A program made the translations under genes and the position numbers. The notes under the pieces were generated by a model that was not told where the DNA came from, did not search any database, and saw nothing but the letters and a program-made list of their open reading frames with translations. From assembly GCA_015680685.1 (NCBI GenBank), contig MNCI01014205.1, positions 349,162 through 413,161 of the forward strand: a stretch of DNA of 64,000 bases. Reading direction: 5' to 3'. This stretch comes from Gnetum montanum. Lineage: Eukaryota > Streptophyta > Gnetopsida > Gnetales > Gnetaceae. Shown piece after piece: positions 11,185-24,200 of this stretch (position 1 is the first letter of the stretch; every line of letters begins with the position of its first letter).

Positions 11185-12071
11185 AGCTATTTATCTAGGT
11201 ACCTATCTCTTTTAACCCATTCACTTTCTTGTCATTGTTTCTTTTCATTCACTACTGTTCTAGTTTCTACTTGATCCCATGTTATTTTTGTTTCCCATTC
11301 ACCATTACCCTTGTGATAGCAACCATTCAACTAGTAAGTGTTTCAGCAATGGAGTAATCAACCTTACAAAATATTTGAGATCTAAATAATTTCTCTCAAG
11401 AAGAATTAAAAATCTGCTGGTGCAAACAAAAAATTTCCAAACCTTCAACAATAAATCTTTGAAAAAAAAAATTGCAATGAAGCCTTAGAAAGGAAATTTG
11501 GAATAGTAGAGGAAAATTGTTTAAAAACTTTTATAAAAAATTTTCTAATATCAAAATGAGTACAAAGGCATCGATTCATTTGGAGCAATGTAGAAGCATG
11601 GGAAAACATTATAAGATTCATTGAAGTAAAAAGAATTAATCTGCAATCTCAATTTTATTTATCAATGATTTTACTAATAGATTACTTTATCAAGATTTGC
11701 ATTTTGTTTCTTGCAAAATAAATTTAAATAACTGCAATCGTCTTTTCCTGCTGCGCCAAAGGATCGAACCCATTTAATCGGTAAAAGTCTCGACTTAAAC
11801 CTTACATTACATTTCAAGTTCGATTTCATTGACAGGTAAATAAAAGATTTCAGTTAGCAACATACAAAATGAATAGCCGGATAACAGCGTGTGTGATATC
11901 GGCCTGCCGGGGCCGTACAAATGCATGCCCAATGCCAAATTAAAAGAAATAGCATTTCCAAATTTTTGGATCATTCGGCGCAGATCAGATATTTGAACGG
12001 CAGATATTTTCGGCGGCGTTCAATCAGATAAAGCGACTGCATGACATTCGAGTACGAGCAAGCTTTCGAGT

Positions 12072-12294
12072 ATGAGCACTCTCTATTTTTCAGGCGTGAA
12101 CATCATGCATAGCCACAGTTACAGTCCTAGATCCAGTCCAAACCACAAAAATCAGAGTCACGGTGTATATTTTCCATTCCCTCGCTGCAGCAGCTCCTGC
12201 TGTCGGTGCAAATGGACTTCGCCGTCGCTGCTTATCAGACGCTTGTCACTCTCTCTGAGAAAGAGGAGGCTTCTACGCACATTCGCTATGTCAG
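12072..12294 (+). CDS. RNJ: RNase J exon 1 (transit-peptide-type leader)
   Basis: Codes residues 1-74 plus the first base of Asp75. The leader begins [20 protein letters not shown]. It is rich in Ser, Arg and Cys, almost without acidic residues, and ends in an arginine-rich stretch ([16 protein letters not shown]), as expected for plastid import. The donor is CAG|GTCAGT. The open frame continues 50 bases past the donor, but the phase match with exon 2 (g|at) favours splicing here. Confidence 0.85.
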
Positions 12295-15200
12295 GTCAGT
12301 ATTTGATGACGGTGAAAATGAAACTGAAACGGAAGATTTTATGATGTCCGTAGACAAAAAACAGTACATTTATTTCAGGATGTAACAAAAAAATAGTTGT
12401 CTTTGACTCTTTGATCACAGTAAAAATGAAACTGAAACGGAAGTTTTTACGACGTTGGTAGACAAAAAACAGTCCATTTATGATTTATTTCAGGACGTTA
12501 AAAAAAAGGCCTTACAAACTTTCGGTTACAATAGTATATTTGCTTTTGCTTCCAATTTTTGGGACATGAGAGGAGATAGGAGTATGAATAACGACGACGT
12601 TTTGTTCGGGTAGTTTTAGAGAACATGCGACGTTTGCTTTGTTTTGAAGAATTTTTTTAACCTCTGAACCTATTGTGATGAATACAAAAATGTTCTTCTC
12701 ATGCCGAAACAAAGTTTATCTGTAATTTAAATTATCTCAGCGTTTCGATATCGTGCAAGTTAAGAAACATTTGTGATGTTCATCATTAACGATAAAAATA
12801 CAAACAAATGCTTGCTGATACCATTTTAATAATATTATTTGTATGTGTTTCTTTAACTGTATAAACAATACTGATAGAATGGTAACCTCTCATGGATTGA
12901 TTTCATGGTGTATAATAAATTTGTAACATGGCCTTAGTATTGACAAAAATCCTCAGTCACTAACTTCGAACTCCTTGAACTGATCCAAACTCACGGCAGA
13001 CTTGGGTAAAGTAAAAGAGTTTGGGATTTCATTGTTAAGGAATTGCTAGAAACTTGCAGGAACTTGGCAAGGAGCGGCTATAGTGATAGAAATGAGTTTT
13101 AGAGGCTTGAAATCATGGATATGAGTTTAAAACTTGTGGAAATTTGTTGACCTGAGTGAAATGCAGCACACTTGTATCAGGCTGGAGGGTTGGACCACAG
13201 CAGGCAGTGAAACTGTGGAAAAAAATGATGCTAAAGATCTTGATAAAGAATCAGGGAGGGTTTAGAGTAAGGAAAAAGGGCTTTGGATCCAAATCAAAAT
13301 ATGCTTCTCTTTTTTTAAAATTTCATTTTGTATTAGTCTCCACTTCTTTTGGAATTTCATTCTCTCTCTTGTAGAGAAATTTGGATTCCCATGACTACAG
13401 CTTCAGGAACTTCATGTTTTTCAGAATCTCAGTTGTTGTTTCATGTGGGTGTCTTTTGTTGCTTTCATGTTGGTGTTTTTTGTATTCTTTACATCTTTCT
13501 GAAGTATTTCCTCCAACTTTTTGATGGGAAAATTCAACACCATAAATATAAGTGCAACCCTGATAAATGCCACCACACTTAATTTTCACAAAATCTACAG
13601 TTCTATGAGCATCCACGCTGATGTAATTCACTATTTATCCACTGCTACACTGTTGCCTTGAGTAGTAGAGCTTTTTTAAGACATTTTTTATTTACAGTCA
13701 TTCATAGCAATATCCAACATTGAACAAACCCATAGATGCTAACTGTAGGGCATCAGATTGTAAACTTAGAGACATATTTCTGGAGGCTATTGAAAAGCTC
13801 TTAAGCAACATTCATGGAATGAGGAAGATCAAAAATATTGTTCAAGTTAGCTATAAATCTTTTGAATGAAAAATCAATTTTCTTAATGAAATTGTTATCT
13901 TTCCAATGTAAATAATATCTTATGGACTAGAGCTTTGCTTTTAGAGATTTAGTACAATGGGCTTGATTATTTGTCAAGTCACTCATTGTCATAACCAGGG
14001 TGTATCATGTCTGTGCCAGGGTTTGTAGTCTTGTGTTCAATTGATAATGATATTTAGCGTGCAAAAATAGTTAAAAACCAGTCATTTGTACATAATAAAC
14101 CAGTGTGGGTAAACTCAGTCTTGTCTAGAGACCCGTTTCAGTTACTAAACTCGGACTCAATATTGAAACTCACTAAACACAGCCCAAACTTCGGGCAGAC
14201 TTAGCTAAAGTAAAAAGAGTTTGGATTTGAGAGCATTTATTATAGAAAAATGATTGCTTTTGAACTATTTTTGTATACGAAGCATTGTTATCAATTAAAC
14301 GTAGAACTACAAACCTCTGCCACAGACATACTACACTTTAGTCATGACAATGAGTGACATGATAGATATTTAGGTCTATTGTAGCAAATCTCTGGAAGCA
14401 AAACTCTGGTCTAGAAACTATTATTTACCTTAGGAACATAACAATGTTATTGAGAAGATGAAATTTTCATTAAGAAGATTTATAACAACCTTTTTTTGAG
14501 GTTAAGGTGATATGCATGGAACAATGCCTGCAGGCTGGTGTGCCTATGGTGCCGGTACCTGGATTTGAATCCAGGTACCTTAGGGTGCAGGAGCTAACCA
14601 ACTGGCTGATGGCCCATGCCCAAGAAAATTTATAGCAACTTGAACAATATTGTTATTCCTTTTTTCTTAAAATGTTGTTTGAAAACTTTTTCAATAGCGT
14701 CTCTATGGAAGTGATAAGAAATCCACATCCATGGGCTTTCTGAGTGCTGGATATTGTTATGAGTGATTGCAAACATGTCTAAAAAAGCTCTATGTGTTAG
14801 ATGATTGTAAATAGTGTGCTGTCATTAGTTTCTCAATAACTAACTCACAAAATGAGTAAACAACAAAATAAGTCAGGATGATTTATGAATATACACACTA
14901 TCTTATGAAGAATATAAATTGTGAATAAAGAGCATCCTAAATATCATTGCGGAACAACATGGAATGAAAATGAAGAAAAGAAGATGGAGGAGGAACACAA
15001 ATAGTCATGACTCGGAGTTGTTGTCCAAAGATCCAAAAAGAGTCACGAGGAGGAACACCATGGAGTGAAGAAGAAGAAGAGAAGAGGAAGGAGGAACACA
15101 AGTAGTCATGACTCAAAGATGTCATGAAAATATGCAAAAGGAGCCATGAGGAGGAGTTGGAAGATACTAGTTTAAATTGTGTGAATTGACTAGCGAAAGA

Positions 15201-18200
15201 TCTCACAGAGTTGAAGAACGTAGTCATGAGTAAACATTTATGGGCTACAAGATTGCTAGAAATGTCTAGTATCTAAAAGGAGCCTATGGTATGGAGAACA
15301 AGATTCAAGAAGAGATGTGAAGTAGGAAATAGATGTGAATTTGAGGCATGGAGTGCGAAGGAAATGCCAAGCCAAGTTCACAAAAGGTTTAAGCATGAGA
15401 AGGCTGAGCTATGGTGACAAGGTAGAGTTTGCATAAATCTAGTTCCTTGGAAGACCAAACATAGAAGAATTCCTAGTTGCAATGTGAGTTAAACTAGAAC
15501 TCATGATGACAAGGAACTTCGATGTACTCTAAGTTGTAATGTGAATTAGAGTAACAATCCATTGTACCAAATGGCGAGTAAAAGTTGTGAAAATGGTCTA
15601 GAGCTGCAGTAGGGGAAGACAAGATATCATAAACTTAAGAAGTCATGATACATATATCATGAACTATAGGAAATACTACTAATTTACATCTAGTAAATAA
15701 TAAATAAAAATTAAAAATAATTCTTGGATAGCTCTGCATTCCTACCAAAAGATCCTAGACCTATAAAGAAGTTCATGCGAATAAAATAAAGCTCATGAAA
15801 CTCCACCACATAGAGCTAAACAACACATGAGGAGTAAACCCTTTCTGTCAAACTGCTCAAGACAACAGTGTAGTGATGGAGAAATAGTGAATTACATTTG
15901 CATAAATTCTGTTAAAATTGCAGATTTTGTATACCTTAACAACTTCTGGCTTTTTCTGAAAGCTTTTTTGGGCATGTGGGTACTCTACAGGAAATTGGCT
16001 GTGGTGGTATTTGCATCTTTGGGTCTGTAGTTGTAGCCATAGTACTGAATTTCCAGATTGGAAAATTGAAGGAAAAGCTTTAGAAAGATGTGATGAAAGC
16101 AACAGTTGAGATTTTGAATATCCTAAAGATCCTGAAGCTGCAGTCATAGGAATCCAGTTTGTTTGCATGATAGAGTGTGAAATTCCAAAAGAAGTAGAAA
16201 CTGATAGTGAATGAAATTCAAAAGAAAGAGAACCGTATTTTGTTTTGGGACCAGAGCCTTTTTTTTACCTGCTTCAAAACCATCTCTTATTCTTCATTGG
16301 AATTGTGGCTGCCTTTAAATTTTTTAATGTGACTTTCTTCCACAGTTCCACTGCTGTAAATTCGTACTTCTTGTAGGCTCACCCTAGTATGAGTTTGCTG
16401 AACTTCACTTGGCAAATTGTTCAAAATTAGAGACTCACATGTCAACAAATTTCTACAAGTTTTGAAGGGAAAATTCATCTTGACGATTTCAAGCTTCTAA
16501 AACTTGTTTCTGTCCCTATACTTGCAACTTGCTGAGTTTGTATGAGTTCCTTGTGGTTCCTACAACACTGCCTGGCCTGGAGAAAACAAAATTATTGAAC
16601 TCTAATGCAGGTAAAATGTTGATAATCTTTGATGAAGTTTTGATGAAAGCAAAACAATTTTATAATGAGATGCTTGATCAAATTGGCATCGGTCATTTAA
16701 GTTTAAATTAGTGTTAGTTTAGGCTGGAATTGTCACTTGTGAACATGAAAAGAAGCATACAATTTTCCTATGTTTTTTGGTTAGGCTGCCTGGTGACTCA
16801 GCTACTAGATGGAAAAAAAAATGTACCGTCCACTGCAGAGTAAACGCATGGAAGTTGAGAGTATGAAATGCCAGTGAAAATGAGTCCTAAAATTAGTCCA
16901 GTTTCTAATCTTGCTGGCTCTAAGTGAATGTTCAAATTGAAAGAAGAGAGGTCTCTTTTAAGACAATGCTGTTAGGTCCCATCTAACCATTGATACAAAA
17001 GCTATGACTATGACTGAAATTTGGTTACTGATATAATTAACCCCCTAGTGCTTATGGTGAAACACGTACATCTAAGCAATTTCCCCTAAACCTGTGTGCT
17101 AGGTGCACATATAAGCTGGGTAGGCGCTGGGAAGATTCCAAATTGCAACTTGCAGCTTTGATACCACTGGCAGGATTTGACGATCAACCCAAAGACTGAG
17201 GCTGGTTGCCGTTATATTTGACCACCTAGAGGGCAGGGTGAACTACACACCCTAACAAAGGTGAGGTTGGCAACAAAATGTTTATTTGAAGATTGTGGAA
17301 GAGAAAGTAGAAGTAAAGCTATACTCCCGCAACAAAGATGAAGAGGTCGTTTCTTGTATTTAATTTGAAAATGTATCATCTTCCTTTTTGAACAGGTAAA
17401 AAGAATATTTTATTAATGAACATATAATTCATATGTGTCTAACTGGAACTGGACTTGCATCTTTACTTCAATGTTCACAATGTTTAATTCCTCAAATTTG
17501 AAGGATTGCTGCTTGTATCGGATCCGTAAATGATCATGGAACTTCATAATCAAGAGAAATTTCAAGGTTGACCATTTTAAAAGTTTTAGCATATTCAATT
17601 AGTACATTTATTAGTAAGTAAAAAATAATTTTTTTCAACCAAAAGAGAAACCATGCGTCAATTGAGATGCACATGGTAATATAATTTGGAGGATGACTGA
17701 TCTTGAAAGCTAAGAAACATTGACCATTAGCAAACTCCAGAAATGAATAAATGAGGAAGCTACATGAAGAAATAAAAGCACTTTTTATCAAATTCATCAT
17801 TTTCTTGAAATTGTTTCTCATGGCCAACATTTTTGAATTGAACTGTTATTTATTCCATTCTAGACACTAGGGATCTGTTGGAGTGGTTCAGTTTCAGCCA
17901 TCATCTTTTACACGATGCTTGCATATCTCAGCATTACTCACTGCGGTCAAACTTGTGACTTCTAGAATGTAAGTCACAAGTCCTAACCAACAAGCTCAAT
18001 TTAATTGATGCATTTTACAAGTATGATTAGACTTGAATTGTGCCTTTTGGAATGACCATATATGAGTATTGCTAGTGCTTTAAATTACATCTGTAGATTT
18101 TAATTGTTTAAAGAATGCTAGGTTTTTTTGTGCTCTGTATATACCTGCCTTTTAACCAGGCATAAAGAAAATTTTATCACTAATATTTACAGCTATTTTA

Positions 18201-21200
18201 AATTGGTATATTTTTCTAAGAATTTCTTTCAAGGTTTTGGGTTATTTAAATTCATTTTCTCAATCCATCTTGAACTAAAACCCAACATATAAATTCTAGA
18301 GAAGTTTTAGTACATTTACCTCTTAATGAGATTGGATGTTTTATTTATTTAATTATGGACAGATAACTTCTAAATCACTTTTTTGTTGGGACTTTTGTTT
18401 GAAAGTATCCCTGGCTGATTAATTATTTGGCATTGTCCTAGATTCTCAACAACATGCAAAAACAGGAAGAAATTCTAATAATCGGGAAGGACCTCGAAAA
18501 AGTATTGAAGATGGAGTACGTCGGAACCTTGAGCAGTTTCATGAAGGATCTGAGGGGCCACCATTACGAATTCTGCCATTAGGTGGCCTAGGCGAAATTG
18601 GCATGAACTGCATGCTTGTAGGTCATTATGATCGATATGTTCTGATTGATGCTGGTCTTATGTTTCCAGAGTATGTTTTTATCTTCCTTATTTTTTTAAA
18701 AATATAATATATGGATGTTTATTTTCTTTCAAAGCTAACTGCTTATAGTCTTTTCATAGACACATTTGCAACCGCCATGACTTAAATCCTAGAGTAGCAT
18801 TTAAAAATAAAACTTCTTGAACCTGTATCCATGTGATAATTTCGTGTTTTATTCTAGAAGTAGTGCTTTTTTTTTTTCAGGTTTACCAGTTATGTTTCCT
18901 GAACATACTTTAACCTTGGTCTCATCCTGAGTAGTAGTTTATCATTCCGACTGTGGATCGCTGAACTTACAGGTGGGTGAATGAGTTCAAATTGAAAATC
19001 TATAAATTGAAAAACACCAAAATCAAATGTTGCTGAAATGGAATAAACTCACCCATTTAACGTGCTCTCCCAACTTGGGTATGTGTGCACTTGCAGGGTA
19101 GATTTTGATACACCTTCAGATGCATTGCTTTGAAGATGTGGATTTTGGGTTGCATGACCATTACATCAAAGATTTCAAACACTTGGGCTATCCTGCAGGA
19201 CTAGTCCCAAACCACTCAAGGGTAAATCCTAAACACACAGAAACCAATGCCACTAGACTGGGTTGTGGATCAAATGATACAAACATAGAATTTCCTCAGA
19301 AAGAAACCCAAACCCCTTAAGGCCTACAAAATGGTTGAATGGCAATAGATGTGGAAACAATTGAATCTCAAATTTAGATATCTACAATGTAAAGCATGTT
19401 TTTGGATCCAGTACACAATCAAAACAAATTGGAATCCATGTAAAACAAATTTTGCAAGCAATGGCATCATTTACAAATGAGATGGGCTTGCTTAGGTTCA
19501 GACAGAAGAATCAATGCAAATCAAGGTTAGAATAGACGTGTGAAATCTGTAGAAGGTTTTAGCTGAATGGAGAGATAAGATGAATCCTGCCTTGTCAATG
19601 CCAAATCCTTGTTGCCTGTTCTCACACCAAGTGTATTTCGGATCGTGAGTGTTGAAAGCATTTGAAGCAAAGAAAGAAAGGAAGAGTCGTTCCATTCTTT
19701 TGTCTCTTCTAATGCCCTTCCTTTCCATTCTTTTTACAAGTTTTTCTTGTGCGAATGTTGAGTCCCAAGGCCAACTAACTGTTTAATTTAACATCTATTT
19801 TATATTTTCTAGTAACATCTACCAAAGTCTTTTTAGATGATAGTCGTTTATCATACTAGCAAATTTGTCTTTCATGTATCAAAGACATCTTTATTTTCTT
19901 TTACAGTCCATTTTTTCGAGAGGTCTTTACTTGCCAAAGTCATCTTTCTTTTTATATATCCATAATTCAGTCAAGATGTCTTTTAATTCCATACATGTTT
20001 ATCTTTCCTACTAGGATCTTGGCTCAATCATCTTTGCATTCAAAGTTGTGTCTATCTCTAGCTGTATCTGGCTAATAAAACTGTTGGAAGTCAAAGAAGT
20101 ATTTCAAGCCCACGTCCGTGTTTCTCATGGTAAAGACATAGTTCATTCTTAATTCATGAAAGACTAAGAAACTTAACACTTTTCCATCTAGTCCCAGTGG
20201 TTCAAAGTTGTCTTACTTACATATAGGCGTCTTCTGCCAGGTTTGGTTAGGCTTGAATCCACCTTCAACATATCCTTCGTCCTATAATCATAACCACTCG
20301 TCAACAACACATTCAATTTTATGTATTTGATACATCAACCAAAACCAGGCTTGATTAACAATCTTTCTTTTTGGTGATGTTCAAAATTTGGAAATGGCCA
20401 AGTCATTGAATGAACATAAACCATATTTGACGTGATATCAAGTGAACATGTATATAGAATATGTACAAATTCATCTTAGCATAGCTGCAAGCATAATGTG
20501 ACATGTAAAACTAAGGTCATCTCATTATCTTGTTTGTTTGTTATTTTTTTTACTAATAATATGTTGTGCTTTAAACCCTAAAATAAATTCACTTATGCAA
20601 TTGTTGACAGTAAACAAACATGAAATGAGAGACACAGATTTACATAGAAAAACCCCTTAATGTCAAAGGAAACAACCACAGGAAAGTAGGCAGATTGTAT
20701 TCTTCTTGAGAAGCGAATTTCTTGTTACATCTATTACTTTCTCCCTCTCCTTTGAGTAGGTTACATCAATCAAGTCTGACAGTTAAAGATAATGATCAGC
20801 CTAACTGAATATCAGTGGCTGATAATTAATTAGTTACATCTCATCAGTCTTACTGACTTAAACATAGCAAAAAGCAACCATTTACAATTTCTTAATTGAA
20901 GATTGAGGAGAGAGAGAATCAAGGAATAGATTTTACTTCACTATCACAACATAATAGTTTTACTTTTCCCAAAACTAGTTGTGTATGTTAAATTAAGTTT
21001 TAATATTTTTTCTATATTTCCCCCCTAAAACTAATTGTTATACTCTTCCTAAAACTAGCCATTTCTTATCGTCTAAAACTAACCATTACCCACTACATCT
21101 CAACCAGCTGTTAAATGTAATGCTATTTATTCTCTTTGCAATCCTTGAGAAATCAGTTGTAATCGATGATGAATCTTGTATGAATCGAAATGTCTTGTAG

Positions 21201-24200
21201 AAAAAAAAAAGGGCTATGGATGGTACAATGTATTATATCTTCTCATTTTTTTTTTCATATTTTTATACATGAAGGTGTTATTAAATTTTTAAAATTTTTG
21301 GTTTCTATTGTAAGAAGAAGAAATTCTCTATTATCAGCCAGTCATTGACAGCAATTATCCTTGGCCTTATGCTTGGTACCAGCTATGATGAACTTGGGGT
21401 TCAAAGGGTTTTGCCTGACACTATGTTCATTAGACGTTGGAGTCATAAAATTGAAGCAGTTATCATAACACATGGTCATGAAGATCACATTGGAGCCTTG
21501 CCATGGGTGAGTTAGTGCGTTCTTATCCCTGTAAACTATAGTGCTTTATCTTCCATTATTCTTTTCCAAAGTCTAAAAATATAATTTGTGTGAGAACTAA
21601 CCAAGTTCAAGTAACAAAGTACTTGAGAAATCATGGTGATACACGATGAGCAACGCTATAGTACCTGATTTGGCTGGAGTAGAGAATATCTAATATCTGA
21701 AATACAAGGCAAGTTGGAACCAAACAATACAACTAGAAGCTCTTGAACAGAAGGAATACCAAATTGACAGTATAATATATTAATGAAAAATGTTATTACT
21801 AGCTTATAATCTTATACAAATTCATGTTATAAAAACCATCATGGATGTTTTAACATTTTAGATACTTTCAAAGTGGACTTATATGTGAACACTACATCAA
21901 AGCAAAGATCATGCAGACATGAATAGAATATAGCTTCAAATCCAGTGTTATGAAACTAGTGTTCTATTATTTATACCTTTTATAGTTAAGGACTGAAGGA
22001 ATTCGGTCTTGTCTATGGTTAAATTCCAATCTTGAAGTTTTTCACATTTTTCTGTATAAACCCTCTGAAATTTGCAAGAAAAAAAAAGGAATTGTGTGAT
22101 ATTTGAAACTGAAATTTTATTATGTCCATAGCCCCTCTGGATCTATTGGACAGTAGAAATATACATGTTATGAGTTTTGAAAATATCATTAAGAAGTATG
22201 TTCATAGGTCCTCTGTATCTCTTGTACAGTAGAAACATACATATTATGAGTTTTGAAAACATCATTAAGAAAATAAACAAGTGTTCTTGGTGACAGTTGA
22301 AACAAATCAATCAAAATTGTAACTGTAATAGCCCATCTATGTCTAATGTGGTCTAATGCAGGACCATCGCAGGAAAATGTGGTACTCATCTTCAATTCTA
22401 TTTGTATTGCATAGTCTGTATATTTCTTCTTCACGAGAAACTTTCAACCATTTACTTGTTTTAACTTTCAAGTAATGAGATCCCATTTGTGCTATGCTAA
22501 GTTTACATCGTACTAATGAGGAATAACAACAAATAAGTAGTTTGCCTTTGAATTAAGGCCTCCTCTGATACTATTTAAATATAAATGTTTTTTCCTTCTA
22601 CATTTTCCCAAAGTTTTTGAAATACTACTTGTTTTACCAAATTATGAATTTGGTTTGTATTAGAATAGAGAATGTACTCTTGAATACTCTATTTATTAAG
22701 CTATAGAATGCCCTCATGAAGCTATTTTTTATCATGGGTTTCTATCATCACTTTTTTGAAATATTTATTTAATGAAGATGCAGAAAGATTATGTCTAGGC
22801 TATAAACTGACAAATAGCTTTAACCTCTAACAACATCATCGCTGCCTCAAGAAACATAATATGACATTGTGTCTGTTTCTTCACTTTAAATTCTTTGAGA
22901 AAAAAAGCTTATGAATTTCTTCTATTTGTTTCCAATATTTATTTGATAGCAGGACTCCATACAACACACCCATAAAGAATAGTAGGTTGAACAATGACAT
23001 GATAAAGTTGTTCTCAGATATCCCAATCTACAATAGATTCCTTCATATATTTGCTTTTTAAAGCAAATAAGGCTTTCATATCACTTGCAACTCTTTGAGT
23101 AATGCATTGGTCTCATTTTTAGTTGCAAAAGCATTCTCGGCCAAGATATTTGCAAGAGGAAATTATGTCCACATGTTCATGTCCAGTAGTAAAATTGTAC
23201 ATCTTATTATGTGTGCCAGATCATAATTTTTGTTTTTTAGACATTAACTTTCATTTCTGAGTGTTGACAAAAGTAATCAAGAGTGTTAAGCATTTGCTGC
23301 AATCCTTCCATTGAATTTGAAATTAAGGCAACATAATCAACAGAGTAAGAATCTGACAGGACTGCTTCCAATTGTAATTGCAAATTGAGTTGGTATTTAT
23401 GCATACATGCTTCAAGTTTATCAATAAAAAGCCCAAATAAACTAGGAGAAAGAGGACATCCTTATTTATCACCAACAAAATGATTAAAGAAAATTCTTTC
23501 TTGCCCATGTGTAAACTGATTGCATATCTCTTTGTAAATTTTTTGGATAGCTGATAATTGTGTGCTGGGAACTTCTAAGTTTTCCAAGTGTCTTCATAAC
23601 TTGCTTCAAATGACAAAATCATAGGCCTTGGAAAAATCTACAAAGCAGGTAAAAGTTTTCTTGTGTGAACGTTTTGCCCTATGAATAAGATATTTTAAAG
23701 TGATAAGATGTTCAATAGCAAAACACTGTTGCCTAAATATTGCCTAGGAAATTGTATGTATTTGAATGCTGTGGTATTAGTAGTGTCAATCGCAATGCAT
23801 GAGTAACGGTCAACCAGTGGCATGCAAGGCTATTCATATATTACTGGGAGTTAAACCAAACATAATGGCAGCTGAAATATGAATTACAATGTCATATTCA
23901 ATAAGGTCAAATATTCAAATAGATAATTTAGAATAATATAAATTTACATGCAAATTTATGAAGATGACACTAAATATTTTCATCAAGGAAGAAATAGTTA
24001 AGGGGAGAGATATACGAACTTGGTATGGCTTTGATCATTGCAAATGCTGAAAGGGAGCTCAATAAGTTGAGCCTCATGTGGTTGGAACTTGAGAAGGCTA
24101 GAGCAGTCGTATTGATGTCATTGAACTTAGTGGTGATAATTCAAAAGCCATTTCTAAGCTTAGTAAATAATGCCTCAATCTCAACGTGAATGCATTTGAT

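Larger units (their letters stand above)
9318..12071. other. Intergenic region upstream of RNase J
   Basis: Between the gypsy LTR and the first RNase J codon. It contains a SINE-like unit near 10030-10200 and a short tandem repeat at 11097-11184, and otherwise AT-rich non-coding sequence. GC content rises locally over about 11870-12070, just before the start codon, as often seen at plant core promoters. I found no convincing TATA box there, so the start of transcription cannot be placed. Confidence 0.5.
12295..18441 (+). other. RNJ: RNase J intron 1
   Basis: 6,147 bases, phase 1. It holds the tandem duplication at its 5' end, the inverted repeat pair, the SINE-like unit at 14510-14630 and a weaker SINE-like A/B-box pair on the minus strand at about 17940-18000 (GAGCTTGTTGGTTAGGACTT, then CACAAGTTTGACC). 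The remainder (16700-18440) is AT-rich with no recognised gene. The acceptor reads TTGTCCTAG|AT. Confidence 0.75.

Noticed and set aside
12072-12344. Independent 90-codon protein at the RNase J start
   Set aside because: Only the first 74 codons are leader-like. The rest reads into intron sequence past a good donor that joins in phase to exon 2.
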